Shown: positions 45,747-55,804, counted from the first letter of the stretch. The stretch: 64,000 bases of DNA from Cytophagaceae bacterium UBA7467 (GCA_002479785.1 DLPD01000029.1:121169-185168); one strand, 5' to 3'. Numbers and translations: made by a program. The notes: generated by a model not told the origin, from the letters alone.

Positions 45747-47212
45747 GAATAATAGCCTTTGTATTCCTTGCCTTATTTACTATAGCCTGCAGCACAAAAA
45801 AAACAGGAGAAGAACTGGCGAAAGAAAATTGTAGTTCTTGCCACAAGTTCCCAGATCCGAGCCTTTTGGACAAAAAAACGTGGAATGATCACGTCCTAGT
45901 CGAAATGTCCTATCGTTTAGGGATGCGCAATAAATTCGAATTGTTAACCAAAATCCCAGAAGAACAATTTCAGTCTGCTGTCGAATTAAATATCTATCCT
46001 GACACTCCTGAAATGAGCGTAGAAGACTGGCAATCTATCGTGGATTATTATGTGACAAACGCTCCTGAAAAACCGCTTCCACAAAAAGCTAGAAGTCCCA
46101 TTTCAAAAAAGCCTTTACATTTCACGCAGGAAACGTTTATTTACCCCCAAGTCAATCTGGGGGGTGTAACTTCTGTAAAAGTGCATCCGAACAAAGCAGA
46201 AGCTTGGATTGGAATGAATACGAATGAGACGGTTATTTTAGACAGCAAGCTACAAGTTAAATCGAAAATTAGAAGTCAGAGCCCAAATGTAAATACCGCT
46301 TTCATTCAAGGGAAAACCTACTTGTTAGGGATAGGAAAAATGTATCCTAATGACCAAAAATTAGGTAGCCTATTCCAATTGAAATTAGACGGGAAATTAG
46401 ACAAGTTAGTGGATTCATTGAAACGCCCGGTCGATATGCAATTAGCAGACTTTAATAGCGATGGAATACAAGACTATTTGATCTGCGAATATGGTTTCGA
46501 AGCTGGGCAATTAGTCTGGGTAGATGGAAAGACTAAAGAAAGGCATTTATTGAAAACGCAGGCTGGATCTAGAAATGTCATCATCAAGGATTATTCAGGC
46601 GATGGAAAACCCGATTTATTAGTCTTAATGGCACAGGCGAGAGAGGGAGTTTCGTTGTTTATCAACAAGGGGATGGGGCTATTTGTAGAGAAGCCTATTT
46701 TGCAGTTTGATTCGGTTTGGGGAAGTAGTTTTATGGAAGTTGCGGATATGAACAAAGATGGTTTTGATGATATTATCATCTCGAATGGTGATAATGCTGA
46801 TTATTCATACTCGAAAAAGGCTTACCATGGGGTTCATATCTTTTTAAATGACCGAAAAAACAATTTCAAGGAAGCCTACTTTTATCCATCCTATGGCGCC
46901 TCTAAAACGTTAGCCCGAGACTTTGACGGGGATGGAGATTTGGACATGGCATTGATTTCCTTCTTCGCAGAAAACGACAAAGGAGTGAATGAATCTTTTC
47001 TATATTTCCAAAATCAAGGCAATTTGACCTTCCAAGTAAGCAATCTGAACGTACCTGAAGACGCACATTATATTGCGATGGATGCCGGGGATTTTGATAA
47101 GGATGGGGACATTGATCTCCTCTTAGGAAACTACCAATTTGGAAAACCAAAGCCAGGCGTTAAATTAACACCTGGCCTTCAAGTTAGACTCTTGCGCAAT
47201 TCAATTCACTAA
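45743..47212 (+). CDS. Cytochrome c/FG-GAP repeat lipoprotein, copy 2
   Basis: 489 residues, same architecture as the protein at 11960-13435. Clear lipobox FTIAC (Cys16), heme motif CSSCH (30-34) followed by KFPDP, a segment PEMSVEDW supplying a candidate Met ligand, then FG-GAP/VCBS repeats with calcium-loop motifs (DYSGDGKPD, DMNKDGFDD, DFDGDGDLD, DFDKDGDID). It is coexpressed with PBP1A by a 4-nt overlap, and its stop codon overlaps that of the convergent UnbV-C gene. Function unknown. Confidence 0.85.
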   Translation: MRIIAFVFLALFTIACSTKKTGEELAKENCSSCHKFPDPSLLDKKTWNDHVLVEMSYRLGMRNKFELLTKIPEEQFQSAVELNIYPDTPEMSVEDWQSIVDYYVTNAPEKPLPQKARSPISKKPLHFTQETFIYPQVNLGGVTSVKVHPNKAEAWIGMNTNETVILDSKLQVKSKIRSQSPNVNTAFIQGKTYLLGIGKMYPNDQKLGSLFQLKLDGKLDKLVDSLKRPVDMQLADFNSDGIQDYLICEYGFEAGQLVWVDGKTKERHLLKTQAGSRNVIIKDYSGDGKPDLLVLMAQAREGVSLFINKGMGLFVEKPILQFDSVWGSSFMEVADMNKDGFDDIIISNGDNADYSYSKKAYHGVHIFLNDRKNNFKEAYFYPSYGASKTLARDFDGDGDLDMALISFFAENDKGVNESFLYFQNQGNLTFQVSNLNVPEDAHYIAMDAGDFDKDGDIDLLLGNYQFGKPKPGVKLTPGLQVRLLRNSIH

Positions 47213-50200
47213 TGGAGTTTTGCCCCCTTGGGTATGAATGCTTGGGCGCTAGCGCTTTGGCTTAAATAGGACGATCCATAGTTCCAATCGATCTTTTGCT
47301 TGTGCCCCTTTAAGCTATAACTAAACGATGTACCGGGCTTTACCGGAGCTCTTACAAAGGCACCTTGAGGTTTAAACACTTTCATTGGCCCTCTATTTTG
47401 CAGAGCTATAAACGCTAGTTCTGAACCTACCTGAATACCCACTAAGGATTTCGCATCAGCCGGGACCATCATTCCTGAATTCTGCGCATAAGTGAATCCC
47501 TTTCCATTGCCAAGTAATACTCCGCCATTCGATGCATCATAACGACCCATCGCCACTTCATTGGCAAAATTGTTCCCCACAAAAAGAATATCTAAATACC
47601 CATCCGCATTTACATCCTGGATTTGCATCCCGTTCAAAGACGATAACTGCGCCATATCGGGTAAAGCCTGGGCTTTGAAATGACCACCACCTTGATTCTC
47701 AATGTACATCGAAGCATTCTCTGTAAAGGATAATTTAGACGCTTTCGCCTTTTCTTTCTCCGTCAAGAAGTCATCTTGAGTGATCTTACCATAATCCTTG
47801 TAATATACCCAGCGTTGACGCGTGGAATTCAATTGTTTATGAACATCATCCTTGCCAAATAACGGTGCGGAAACAGGTACACCTGACGCACTTTGGAAAT
47901 AGACAAACGGAAATACATCATAAACGCCATTTCCATCCACATCTCCGTGCAATACATCCACGGGTTGCTTCGCATTCGCACGTAATAAGGTATTCTTACC
48001 CATATTACCAGCGACTAAATCCACATCTCCATCCTGATCAAAATCAGCCGCAGCTACAGAACCCCAAAGTCCCGTCATCCCCTCTATTCCTGTCTTCTCT
48101 AATTTCACTAGATGCCCTTTCTCGTTTTGGTAAATTTGAATAGGCAAAAACTCCCCCGCTACAACTAGATCAGACCAACCATCATTATTCAAGTCTGTCC
48201 AAACGCCATCACATGAAAGCGCAGGTTTCAACAAATCTGGTGCCCAAGCAGCTGTCGCATCCGTATATTTAATTGTTCCAGCCTTCGAGTCATTGCGTAA
48301 TAAACGAGATGGTGTTCCTAGAGGATACGAGAACGGAACGTTCCGCCCGCTTACAAAAAGATCTAAATCGCCATCCTTATCAAAATCCACTGCTCTCACG
48401 GCCGCATTACTTTCGGTAAAGACAGGCAATGCAGATGGCATCAGACTAAAGTTCCCTTTCCCATCATTCGCATACACCACATCTTGAAAACTTGCTGCCC
48501 CTATTTGGCCCTCAGTACCCCCGCGAGCGATGTATAAATCTAAATCCCCATCGCGGTCCATATCAATCAATAATGAACCCAAATCTTCGCCTAATTTCTC
48601 TCTCTTCTCAGCCACCCCTTCCAAATATTTAGTGATGAACTTGCCAGATGGTTGCTGTAAATAGAAAATTCCAGAATAAAATTTAGCTCCTCCTATGAAG
48701 AAATCTTCCAAACCATCACCATTCACATCTCCTACGGATGCACCAGGGCCCAGTTGAGACATTTTGAACGGTGTTAAACTCTGGAAATTAAAGTCAATAA
48801 AATCATATTCCTTGTGTACATCTGTTAATTGCATTTGATCTGTCACATCCTGTAATAATGGGACTTGAGTTTGATACAAGGAAACATATGGTTGTTTCGC
48901 TTCACTCATTTTCACCTTTATTATTTGATCAATTCCTGGCTTTGAGATCACCTGCATCGAATCATTAGGCCAAATAACCCGCAATTCCTTAATCTTTTGC
49001 TTCGCACCTAATCCGATATGTGCAACCGACTCCACGCTAGACAAATAACCTCTGTAAGGCGAATTCTCATAATAGAAATACGTACCATCCGCATAAACTC
49101 CCTCTATGCGGGTGCCAATTCCTTGCGTATTTTGACCCTTCCCTTCAAACTTCACCCGCAAATAATGCCCTTTATCTACATTCGTTTCAACTGTATTGTT
49201 CTTGTAAACAAAAGCTTCGTCATTGATATTATTGACTACATAATCTAAGTCTCCATCATTATCCAAATCCCCATATGAGGCCCCGTTCGAGAAAGAGGGA
49301 CGTTGTATTCCCCAAGCCGCACTCACATCGTCAAAATGAATTCCACCCTTATTCTTGAAGGCATAATTATTGACTTTAATCACAGGCATTTGCTCTAATA
49401 AAATTGCATCAGATGCTAAACGGGATGAATTTGCTCGGTATAACATAAAATCACGATCCGTCACGTCCCGTGGAAAACCATTTGTAATCATCAAGTCACG
49501 GAAGCCATCATTATCAAAATCCGCTAAAGAAGGGCACCAGCTCCACTCCGTCTCTGCCATTCCTGCCATTAAGCTAATTTCCTGAAATGGCGCGGGAGAA
49601 CCATCCGCCTTTTTACCTGCATTTAATTGCAAGCTGTTACGCATATATTGATACGTATATCCATGCAAATCACTGTTTTGATAGGATTGGTAGCTGTTAG
49701 GCGGTGCTAATTGCTTCTTTCGTTCATTGTCTTTTGGCAACATATCCAATGCCACGATATCCGGACGTCCATCATTATTGATATCAGCCACGTCATTCCC
49801 CATTGCGGACAAACTAGTATGCTTAAAATATGCTTTGGCCTTATCCGTAAATGTCCCATCGTGGTTATTGATGTATAAAATATCATCCGACACATAATCA
49901 TTCGTCACATAGATATCTGGCCAGTTATCTTGGTTGATATCACAGATATTAATCCCTAAACCATATCCCTCAATGGTAATTCCAGCCTCTTTCGACACAT
50001 TTGTAAACACGGGGTGATTTTTCTCTTTTGACCAGTCGTTGCGATACAATCGGTCTGTATTCGGATAAGAACCATCCGTTACTTTAGGACGATAAAGAGA
50101 CGGGAATTGATCGATTACGTCTGTCAAAACATAGAGGTCTAAATCCCCATCCCGATCATAATCAAAGAAAGCTGCGTGCTCGCTATGGCCATTGTCATTT

Positions 50201-50694
50201 ATGCCATACTCAGCTGCCATTTCTTTAAAGCTAGGCTTCCCCTCGTTAATTCCTTGATTAACAAAAAGCATATTCTGGCGATCGCGTTCCGCATTTTTCA
50301 TCGTTGCAGAAACATAAACATCCAATAAGCCGTCTCCATTTATGTCCACTAGACTAACTCCAGAACACCAACGATCTTTCGTATCTAAACCAGACGCTTT
50401 TCCTAACTCCTCAAACTTCATTTCACCCTTATTCAAATACAAAGCAGCATTCGCTTGAGACCCAGAAAAAAAGATATCTAAATGACCATCATTGTTAAAA
50501 TCTCCCATACCCACACCACTTCCATTATATAGGTATTCATACTTCAAAATAGATAATGTATCGTTCTCCACGATCTTATTTGAAAAATGAATACCGGTAT
50601 CATCACCGGATAAAAGCTCGAAAGTGGTAGCGTTTTTACAAGAGGAAACTAGCAAGGTACTAGCAACAATTAAATAGGCGAAAATAGGCTTCAT
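47209..50694 (-). CDS. ASPIC/UnbV FG-GAP repeat lipoprotein, UnbV-C
   Basis: 1,161 residues; lipobox VSSC gives Cys19. Same order as UnbV-A and UnbV-B: FG-GAP propeller (DFNNDGHLD, DINGDGLLD, DYDRDGDLD), ASPIC/UnbV domain (GIGTRIEGVYADG, NSPYRGYLSS, KELRVIWPNDS), second propeller (DVNGDGLED, DMDRDGDLD, DFDQDGDVD). Where the other two end at ...VFKF or ...VFKKL, this one continues about 60 residues beyond KVFKP into a Ser/Lys/Ala-rich tail. It is downstream of SusD-2 but behind a terminator. Function unknown. Confidence 0.87.
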   Translation of the reverse strand: MKPIFAYLIVASTLLVSSCKNATTFELLSGDDTGIHFSNKIVENDTLSILKYEYLYNGSGVGMGDFNNDGHLDIFFSGSQANAALYLNKGEMKFEELGKASGLDTKDRWCSGVSLVDINGDGLLDVYVSATMKNAERDRQNMLFVNQGINEGKPSFKEMAAEYGINDNGHSEHAAFFDYDRDGDLDLYVLTDVIDQFPSLYRPKVTDGSYPNTDRLYRNDWSKEKNHPVFTNVSKEAGITIEGYGLGINICDINQDNWPDIYVTNDYVSDDILYINNHDGTFTDKAKAYFKHTSLSAMGNDVADINNDGRPDIVALDMLPKDNERKKQLAPPNSYQSYQNSDLHGYTYQYMRNSLQLNAGKKADGSPAPFQEISLMAGMAETEWSWCPSLADFDNDGFRDLMITNGFPRDVTDRDFMLYRANSSRLASDAILLEQMPVIKVNNYAFKNKGGIHFDDVSAAWGIQRPSFSNGASYGDLDNDGDLDYVVNNINDEAFVYKNNTVETNVDKGHYLRVKFEGKGQNTQGIGTRIEGVYADGTYFYYENSPYRGYLSSVESVAHIGLGAKQKIKELRVIWPNDSMQVISKPGIDQIIKVKMSEAKQPYVSLYQTQVPLLQDVTDQMQLTDVHKEYDFIDFNFQSLTPFKMSQLGPGASVGDVNGDGLEDFFIGGAKFYSGIFYLQQPSGKFITKYLEGVAEKREKLGEDLGSLLIDMDRDGDLDLYIARGGTEGQIGAASFQDVVYANDGKGNFSLMPSALPVFTESNAAVRAVDFDKDGDLDLFVSGRNVPFSYPLGTPSRLLRNDSKAGTIKYTDATAAWAPDLLKPALSCDGVWTDLNNDGWSDLVVAGEFLPIQIYQNEKGHLVKLEKTGIEGMTGLWGSVAAADFDQDGDVDLVAGNMGKNTLLRANAKQPVDVLHGDVDGNGVYDVFPFVYFQSASGVPVSAPLFGKDDVHKQLNSTRQRWVYYKDYGKITQDDFLTEKEKAKASKLSFTENASMYIENQGGGHFKAQALPDMAQLSSLNGMQIQDVNADGYLDILFVGNNFANEVAMGRYDASNGGVLLGNGKGFTYAQNSGMMVPADAKSLVGIQVGSELAFIALQNRGPMKVFKPQGAFVRAPVKPGTSFSYSLKGHKQKIDWNYGSSYLSQSASAQAFIPKGAKLH

Positions 50695-50721
50695 AGGGCA
50701 ATTTTAAACTTAAGCGAAAAT

Positions 50722-50753
50722 AAAAAAGGTGGGATTAATATCCCACCTTTTTT
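50722..50753 (-). terminator. Intrinsic terminator after SusD-2
   Basis: Stem AAAAAAGGTGGGA / TCCCACCTTTTTT (13 bp) with loop TTAATA, 18 nt past the SusD-2 stop on the minus strand and before UnbV-C. Mirrors the SusD-1/UnbV-A arrangement. Confidence 0.9.
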
Positions 50754-50771
50754 GAGAAAAATTAGAACAAA

Positions 50772-52520
50772 TTAGTATCCTGCGTTTTGCTTCAATATTG
50801 AAGAACCTTGGATATCGATTTGAGCTTGTGGGATAGGTAAATACTTATCCGTAGCTTGGTAAGAAGCTCCACCAAACTTAGTTACTAAGAATTTAGACTC
50901 ATACGCTAAATAAGCATTTAACGTAGGAACGTCGATACCCCAACGAACTAAGTCGAAGAAACGGTGACCTTCTGTTGCTAATTCCAACATACGCTCCATA
51001 CGAACTGCTTTAGTTGCAGTCGCCTTATCAGCAAAAGCAGTGTAAGGTGCGATCACGTAATTAGCCTCTGCAACACCACCTTTCATCACGAAACCAGCAG
51101 GGTTAGCTGCACGATTACGAACAAGGTTTACGTACTCTAACGCTTTTGCTAATGAACCAGCTTCGATCTCAGCCTCAGCAGCCATTAATAATACGTCAGC
51201 AAAACGAATGATATTGAAGTTCATTGTTGCATAACCACGAGTCCAAGATGAACCATCTGTTAATGTATTCTCTTGACGCTTGTAGTAAACGTATTTCTTA
51301 GGAGAATATGGACCAGCATAATCTTGCTTACGAATCCAGTTAGCACCTGGGTGCTCGATCCAGTCTAAGTATTGGATACCACGACGACCGATAGTGTGGT
51401 CAATACGTGGATCTAATGGACCTGCATCTTCCGTAAACGCTGAAGCAGAGTTAATACCAAAGTCATTCTTAACTGCATTTGCAGGCAAGTTATAATCTGG
51501 AGCACCAGCTGTTTCAGTCAAGATAGGTAAACCATTCACTGTACGATATGCATTCGCTAATGAGAATGAAGGTTGGAAGAATCCGCAGCAGTTACCTGGA
51601 CCATCAGCACCCGTGTTATATGGGTAGTTCAAGTCATCAAATCCATTTGCGTTATTCACGTTACCTGTATTCATCGAAGATTGAATAGCAAATACAGCTT
51701 CCTCATTATTGTCATTCTCCGCATTGAAGATTTCCGCAAACTTAGGAACTAAGCCATATTTCTTACCATTTGTAGTAACACCGTTCGCAATTACATCAGT
51801 AAACTTCGCTTTCGCATCAGCAAACTTTCCTTGGAACAATAACACTTTACCTAAATAAGCTTCAGCAGCCCATTTATTAGCACGACCTGCAGAAGAAGAT
51901 GTAGCTGGCAAGTTTGCAAATGCAAATGCAAAGTCAGCTTCAATCTTATCCCAGAATGCGTCAGTGTTAGCTACTTTCTCGATTCCTTTTCCGTAATCTA
52001 ACGTCTCATCAATGTACGGAACAGAGTTAAATAACTTCTTTAATTCGAAATAGTAGTGGCCACGTAAAAAACGTGCTTCAGCGATAATACGCGTTTTATC
52101 AGCTGCAGAAAGCACTTGAGATCCATTAGCTAAGTTAATCGTCGCATTACAACGCGCAATACCCTCGTATTTTGCTTGCCATGTCGAGTTCAAGTCTCCA
52201 TCCGTAGGTTGAACCTCATAACGCTGCATGGTATTGATATTCGAGTAGTCACCCGGGTCAGTACCTTTGTTGCTTTCTCCACCACGGATAGAACCCCATA
52301 CCCAGTTATTACCTGCTGCAAGACGAGAGTATCCTTTTGCAGCTAACTGAGCGTAAGCACCAATTAAGGCACCTTCTACGCCAGCCTTAGAAGATAACTG
52401 CGCTTGTGCCAAAGAGGCGGTAGGCGGAACTTCTAAAAACTGATCCTTACAAGCGAAGGTCAACGTCAGAGCTGACACACTCACTAAAGCGATTCGCTTA
52501 AAAATCTGATTATTTTTCAT
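50772..52520 (-). CDS. RagB/SusD family nutrient-uptake lipoprotein, SusD-2
   Basis: 582 residues from ATG 52520 (a longer form would need TTG at 52535). Lipoprotein signal TLTFAC followed by KDQFLEVPP, the usual SusD opening. Family blocks include RFLRGHYYFELKKLF, YLGKVLLFQGKFADAKAKFTDVI, RFADVLLMAAEAEIEAGS, VNLVRNRAANP, ERMLELATEGHRFFDLVRWG and YLPIPQAQIDIQG with terminal LKQNAGY. Longer than SusD-1 through extra loops. Substrate unknown. Confidence 0.94.
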   Translation of the reverse strand: MKNNQIFKRIALVSVSALTLTFACKDQFLEVPPTASLAQAQLSSKAGVEGALIGAYAQLAAKGYSRLAAGNNWVWGSIRGGESNKGTDPGDYSNINTMQRYEVQPTDGDLNSTWQAKYEGIARCNATINLANGSQVLSAADKTRIIAEARFLRGHYYFELKKLFNSVPYIDETLDYGKGIEKVANTDAFWDKIEADFAFAFANLPATSSSAGRANKWAAEAYLGKVLLFQGKFADAKAKFTDVIANGVTTNGKKYGLVPKFAEIFNAENDNNEEAVFAIQSSMNTGNVNNANGFDDLNYPYNTGADGPGNCCGFFQPSFSLANAYRTVNGLPILTETAGAPDYNLPANAVKNDFGINSASAFTEDAGPLDPRIDHTIGRRGIQYLDWIEHPGANWIRKQDYAGPYSPKKYVYYKRQENTLTDGSSWTRGYATMNFNIIRFADVLLMAAEAEIEAGSLAKALEYVNLVRNRAANPAGFVMKGGVAEANYVIAPYTAFADKATATKAVRMERMLELATEGHRFFDLVRWGIDVPTLNAYLAYESKFLVTKFGGASYQATDKYLPIPQAQIDIQGSSILKQNAGY

Positions 52521-52539
52521 TTTCTTATTTGTCAATAAT

Positions 52540-52570
52540 GTTATATAACTAACAGTGTGGACTTTATGTT
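52540..52570 (-). promoter_or_regulatory. Conserved SusC-SusD intergenic element, copy 2
   Basis: 31 nt directly after the SusC-2 stop codon, aligned without gaps to 21648-21678 with four differences, sharing GTTATATAAC and the CCACACT block. It ends 19 nt before the SusD-2 ATG. Confidence 0.6.
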
Positions 52571-55500
52571 TTAGAAAGTCAAGTTGATAGATGCGTTGAA
52601 TGAACGAGTCACTGGGTAGTTACCCACATCGATACCAAATCCTGTATCCGCAGCTCCACCTACACCTGGATCTAAACCTTTGTATTTAGTAAGTGTAAAG
52701 ATGTTGTTAGCAGATAAAGTAAATTTCGCACGCTTGATACCTAACTTAGAGGTATATGCTTTAGGAATGTTATATCCTAAAGAGATGTTTTGAATACGGA
52801 TGTAATCTCCATCTTCTACATACCAAGAGTTTTCTGCTGCAGATGTAGATAGGTTAGAAGCAGATTCCCAAATAGGAGCAGCTGCAGAATTACCTAAAGC
52901 TGGCGTCCAAGATTGCTTCGCACGCTCACCTTTTCCTGATCCTTCAAACGTTCCGAAGAAGTCTGTAAACCACTTAGATTGGTTCCAAATTTTGTTTCCA
53001 GCAGAAGCATATAAGTAGGTTGCGAATTCAAAATCTTTGTATGTTAAACCTACGTTAATACCACCTGTGTAAGTAGGAACTGGTGAACCTAAGTATGTAC
53101 GGTCACTTGGAGTGATTTTACCATCTCCATTCATGTCCGCATAACGGAAACGACCAACACCCGCACCTGATTGAGCAGGAGCAGATGCAACCTCAGCAGC
53201 TGAGTTGAAGTATCCAATCACTTTGTAACCATAGAATGAAGATAAAGATGTACCTATTTCCATACGTACTGGTGTAATTCCACGGAAGGCTCCACCTGTC
53301 AAGTTAGTGATTCCAGGTGCAAATTCAACGATTTCGTTCTTCAAGAATGAGTTATTGAATGTTAATTCATATTTCAAATCTGAAGTAATGTTACCACGGT
53401 TAATGATTTGGAAGTCAATACCTTGGTTACGCATTTTCGCTACGTTTACTGCTGGTGCAGAAGCAGATGGTCCTACTACCGCAGGAAGAGGCACGTTGAA
53501 CAATAAATCACGTGTATCTTTTCTCCAAACATCTAAAACGATTTCCCACTTACCATTGTAAAGAGTCGCATCAAAACCAATGTTCATTGTTTCTGAAGTC
53601 TCCCACTTAGCTGCAGAGTTACCGATACGAGAACGGTAGTATCCTTCGTTCGCGCCAGAAGATTGACCATCGATTGGGTAGAATGAGTTACCACGGTTAG
53701 CCGCGTATAGTGAGTATTGGTTTGCAGGGTCTACGTTATTCGAGTTACCCATTAAACCCCAACCACCACGGATTTTTAAATCAGAGATAGCAGGAAGATC
53801 TTTCATGAATTCCTCAGACGTAACTCTCCAAGCTGCAGAGAATGCAGGGAAGATACCATAACGATTTTGCGAACCAAAACGAGATGATCCGTCACGACGA
53901 ACAACTCCCGTTAAGTAATACTTCTCATTAAAGTTATAGTCTAACTTAGAGAATAAAGAGTAGAAATTAACCCCTGAGAATAAACTTGAGTTAACTACTG
54001 GTGATTGTACCGCATTCAATGTAACGAAATCCGTATCCATTGAGAATGGGTTGATACCAGAACCTGAAATGCTACGGCCAGCTCCTGTGTTCAATGCCTC
54101 CATGCCTACTAATACATTTACACCGTGTTTTCTCCACTTGTATTTGTATGCCGCAGTATTAGTGAATACATAAGAGAACACGTAGTTTGAGCCTTCACTA
54201 AATGAATCCGATGCCTCTGGCTCTGAATCACCTAAATACTTATAGTTGTAGTTTTTAAACGCAGATCCATTGTATTGACCACCAATTGACGATTTAATAA
54301 TTAAATCTTTGATTGGCTCATACTCTACATAAACGTTACCAAATGCGTTTGCATTGTAGTTGTTATCGTTTAAGTTATTTCGCATAATTTGACGAACTGG
54401 GTTACGAGGGTTGTTAAAACCAGCTGCTTTCGTAGAAGCGTAGCTACCAAATTCATCGAATACTGGAATGGCTGTAGGCATACGGTAAGCAGATAAGATT
54501 ACTGACTCATCACCAGCAATACCTAAACCACCATTACCACCTGCTTGACCACGAACGGAACGGTACGTGAACTGTAAGTTCTCACCTACACGCACTTTCT
54601 TTCCTAAATCAAATTCAGAATTGAAGCGGCCTGAATAACGCTTGAAGTCATTTTCTAACAAGATACCTTGTTGTTCTTGACCTGACAAACCTAAATAAAA
54701 ACGACCCTTATCAGAACCTCCAGAGATTCCAAGTGAGTGACGCATCGTAGTACCGAAACGGGTGATTTCATCATACCAGTTCGTTCCCGCTTTATTTGTT
54801 TTAATTACGAAAGTCGTTAATGGATTCGCAGCGAATGCAGCTTGAGCTGCAGCCATATCACCTGAGTTCACGCCATTTGCGCCATTAAAGTGCAAATAAG
54901 TAGGCAATGTAGCCTGAGCTGAATTACCATATTGAGGGTGAGTATAAGCTACTGCTGTTCCGTTAGCTGCCGCATTGTTACGGTATGCTACGTGAGTCCA
55001 ATCAGCTTGCTCTTGTGGAGTTAACATCGCTGGAACACCACCTACGTTTGGATCTGTACCACCGTACAATCCATCGTAAGTAACAGTGATACCTTTATTA
55101 CGCGCACCACGCTTAGTTGTGTAAACGATTACACCGTTCGCTGCACGAGCACCATAGATAGAAGCTGCTGCTGCATCTTTCAAGACAGTAGTAGACTCGA
55201 TATCATCTGGAGAAAGGAAATCAGTAGATCCTACTGGAACCCCATCCACTACATACAATGGTTCGTTACCACCAAATGCACCAAAACCACGTACACGGAT
55301 GATACTGTTCGTACCTGGCTGTCCGTTCGTGATCAAAGTAACACCGGCTACACGACCTTGTAATTGTTGCTCTACGTTACCTGAAGGTGCGATTTGCAAA
55401 TCCTTCGCTTTAACGATAGAAGCAGCAGCTGTAGATTCCTTCTTGTTAGTCACTGAGTAACCTGTTACGATTACTTCGTCTAACTGGGAATTATCTTCTG

Positions 55501-55804
55501 CTAGAGTAACATTGATAGTAGATTGAGAACCTACCGTAATGGATTGAGACTTATAGCCTACAGCTGAAATATTTAAAACAGCTGATCCAGATTTAACAGT
55601 TACAGAGAATGCACCATTAACATCTGTAGTAGCTCCCGTGTTAGTTCCTTTTACTAAGATACTCACACCCGGAATTCCCTGAGAATCTGTCCCAGAGACT
55701 TTACCTGTAACCTTGCGGTCTTGGGCAAATGACGAAAAGCTTCCTAGCATCACTATCGCTAGCAAAAGAAAGCTTCGTAGACTTTGGTAAAAATTGTTTT
55801 TCAT
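52571..55804 (-). CDS. SusC/RagA family TonB-linked outer-membrane protein, SusC-2
   Basis: 1,077 residues. Signal peptide ending SFAQ (about residue 28), carboxypeptidase-like regulatory domain, TonB-box-like DEVIVTGYSVTNKKES, plug with GFGAFGGNEPLYVVDGVPVG and AAASIYGARAANGVIVYTTKRG, then a large barrel ending FNASINLTF. Pairs with SusD-2. About 80 residues longer than SusC-1 and clearly diverged from it, so the two loci are not a recent duplication. Confidence 0.95.
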   Translation of the reverse strand: MKNNFYQSLRSFLLLAIVMLGSFSSFAQDRKVTGKVSGTDSQGIPGVSILVKGTNTGATTDVNGAFSVTVKSGSAVLNISAVGYKSQSITVGSQSTINVTLAEDNSQLDEVIVTGYSVTNKKESTAAASIVKAKDLQIAPSGNVEQQLQGRVAGVTLITNGQPGTNSIIRVRGFGAFGGNEPLYVVDGVPVGSTDFLSPDDIESTTVLKDAAAASIYGARAANGVIVYTTKRGARNKGITVTYDGLYGGTDPNVGGVPAMLTPQEQADWTHVAYRNNAAANGTAVAYTHPQYGNSAQATLPTYLHFNGANGVNSGDMAAAQAAFAANPLTTFVIKTNKAGTNWYDEITRFGTTMRHSLGISGGSDKGRFYLGLSGQEQQGILLENDFKRYSGRFNSEFDLGKKVRVGENLQFTYRSVRGQAGGNGGLGIAGDESVILSAYRMPTAIPVFDEFGSYASTKAAGFNNPRNPVRQIMRNNLNDNNYNANAFGNVYVEYEPIKDLIIKSSIGGQYNGSAFKNYNYKYLGDSEPEASDSFSEGSNYVFSYVFTNTAAYKYKWRKHGVNVLVGMEALNTGAGRSISGSGINPFSMDTDFVTLNAVQSPVVNSSLFSGVNFYSLFSKLDYNFNEKYYLTGVVRRDGSSRFGSQNRYGIFPAFSAAWRVTSEEFMKDLPAISDLKIRGGWGLMGNSNNVDPANQYSLYAANRGNSFYPIDGQSSGANEGYYRSRIGNSAAKWETSETMNIGFDATLYNGKWEIVLDVWRKDTRDLLFNVPLPAVVGPSASAPAVNVAKMRNQGIDFQIINRGNITSDLKYELTFNNSFLKNEIVEFAPGITNLTGGAFRGITPVRMEIGTSLSSFYGYKVIGYFNSAAEVASAPAQSGAGVGRFRYADMNGDGKITPSDRTYLGSPVPTYTGGINVGLTYKDFEFATYLYASAGNKIWNQSKWFTDFFGTFEGSGKGERAKQSWTPALGNSAAAPIWESASNLSTSAAENSWYVEDGDYIRIQNISLGYNIPKAYTSKLGIKRAKFTLSANNIFTLTKYKGLDPGVGGAADTGFGIDVGNYPVTRSFNASINLTF

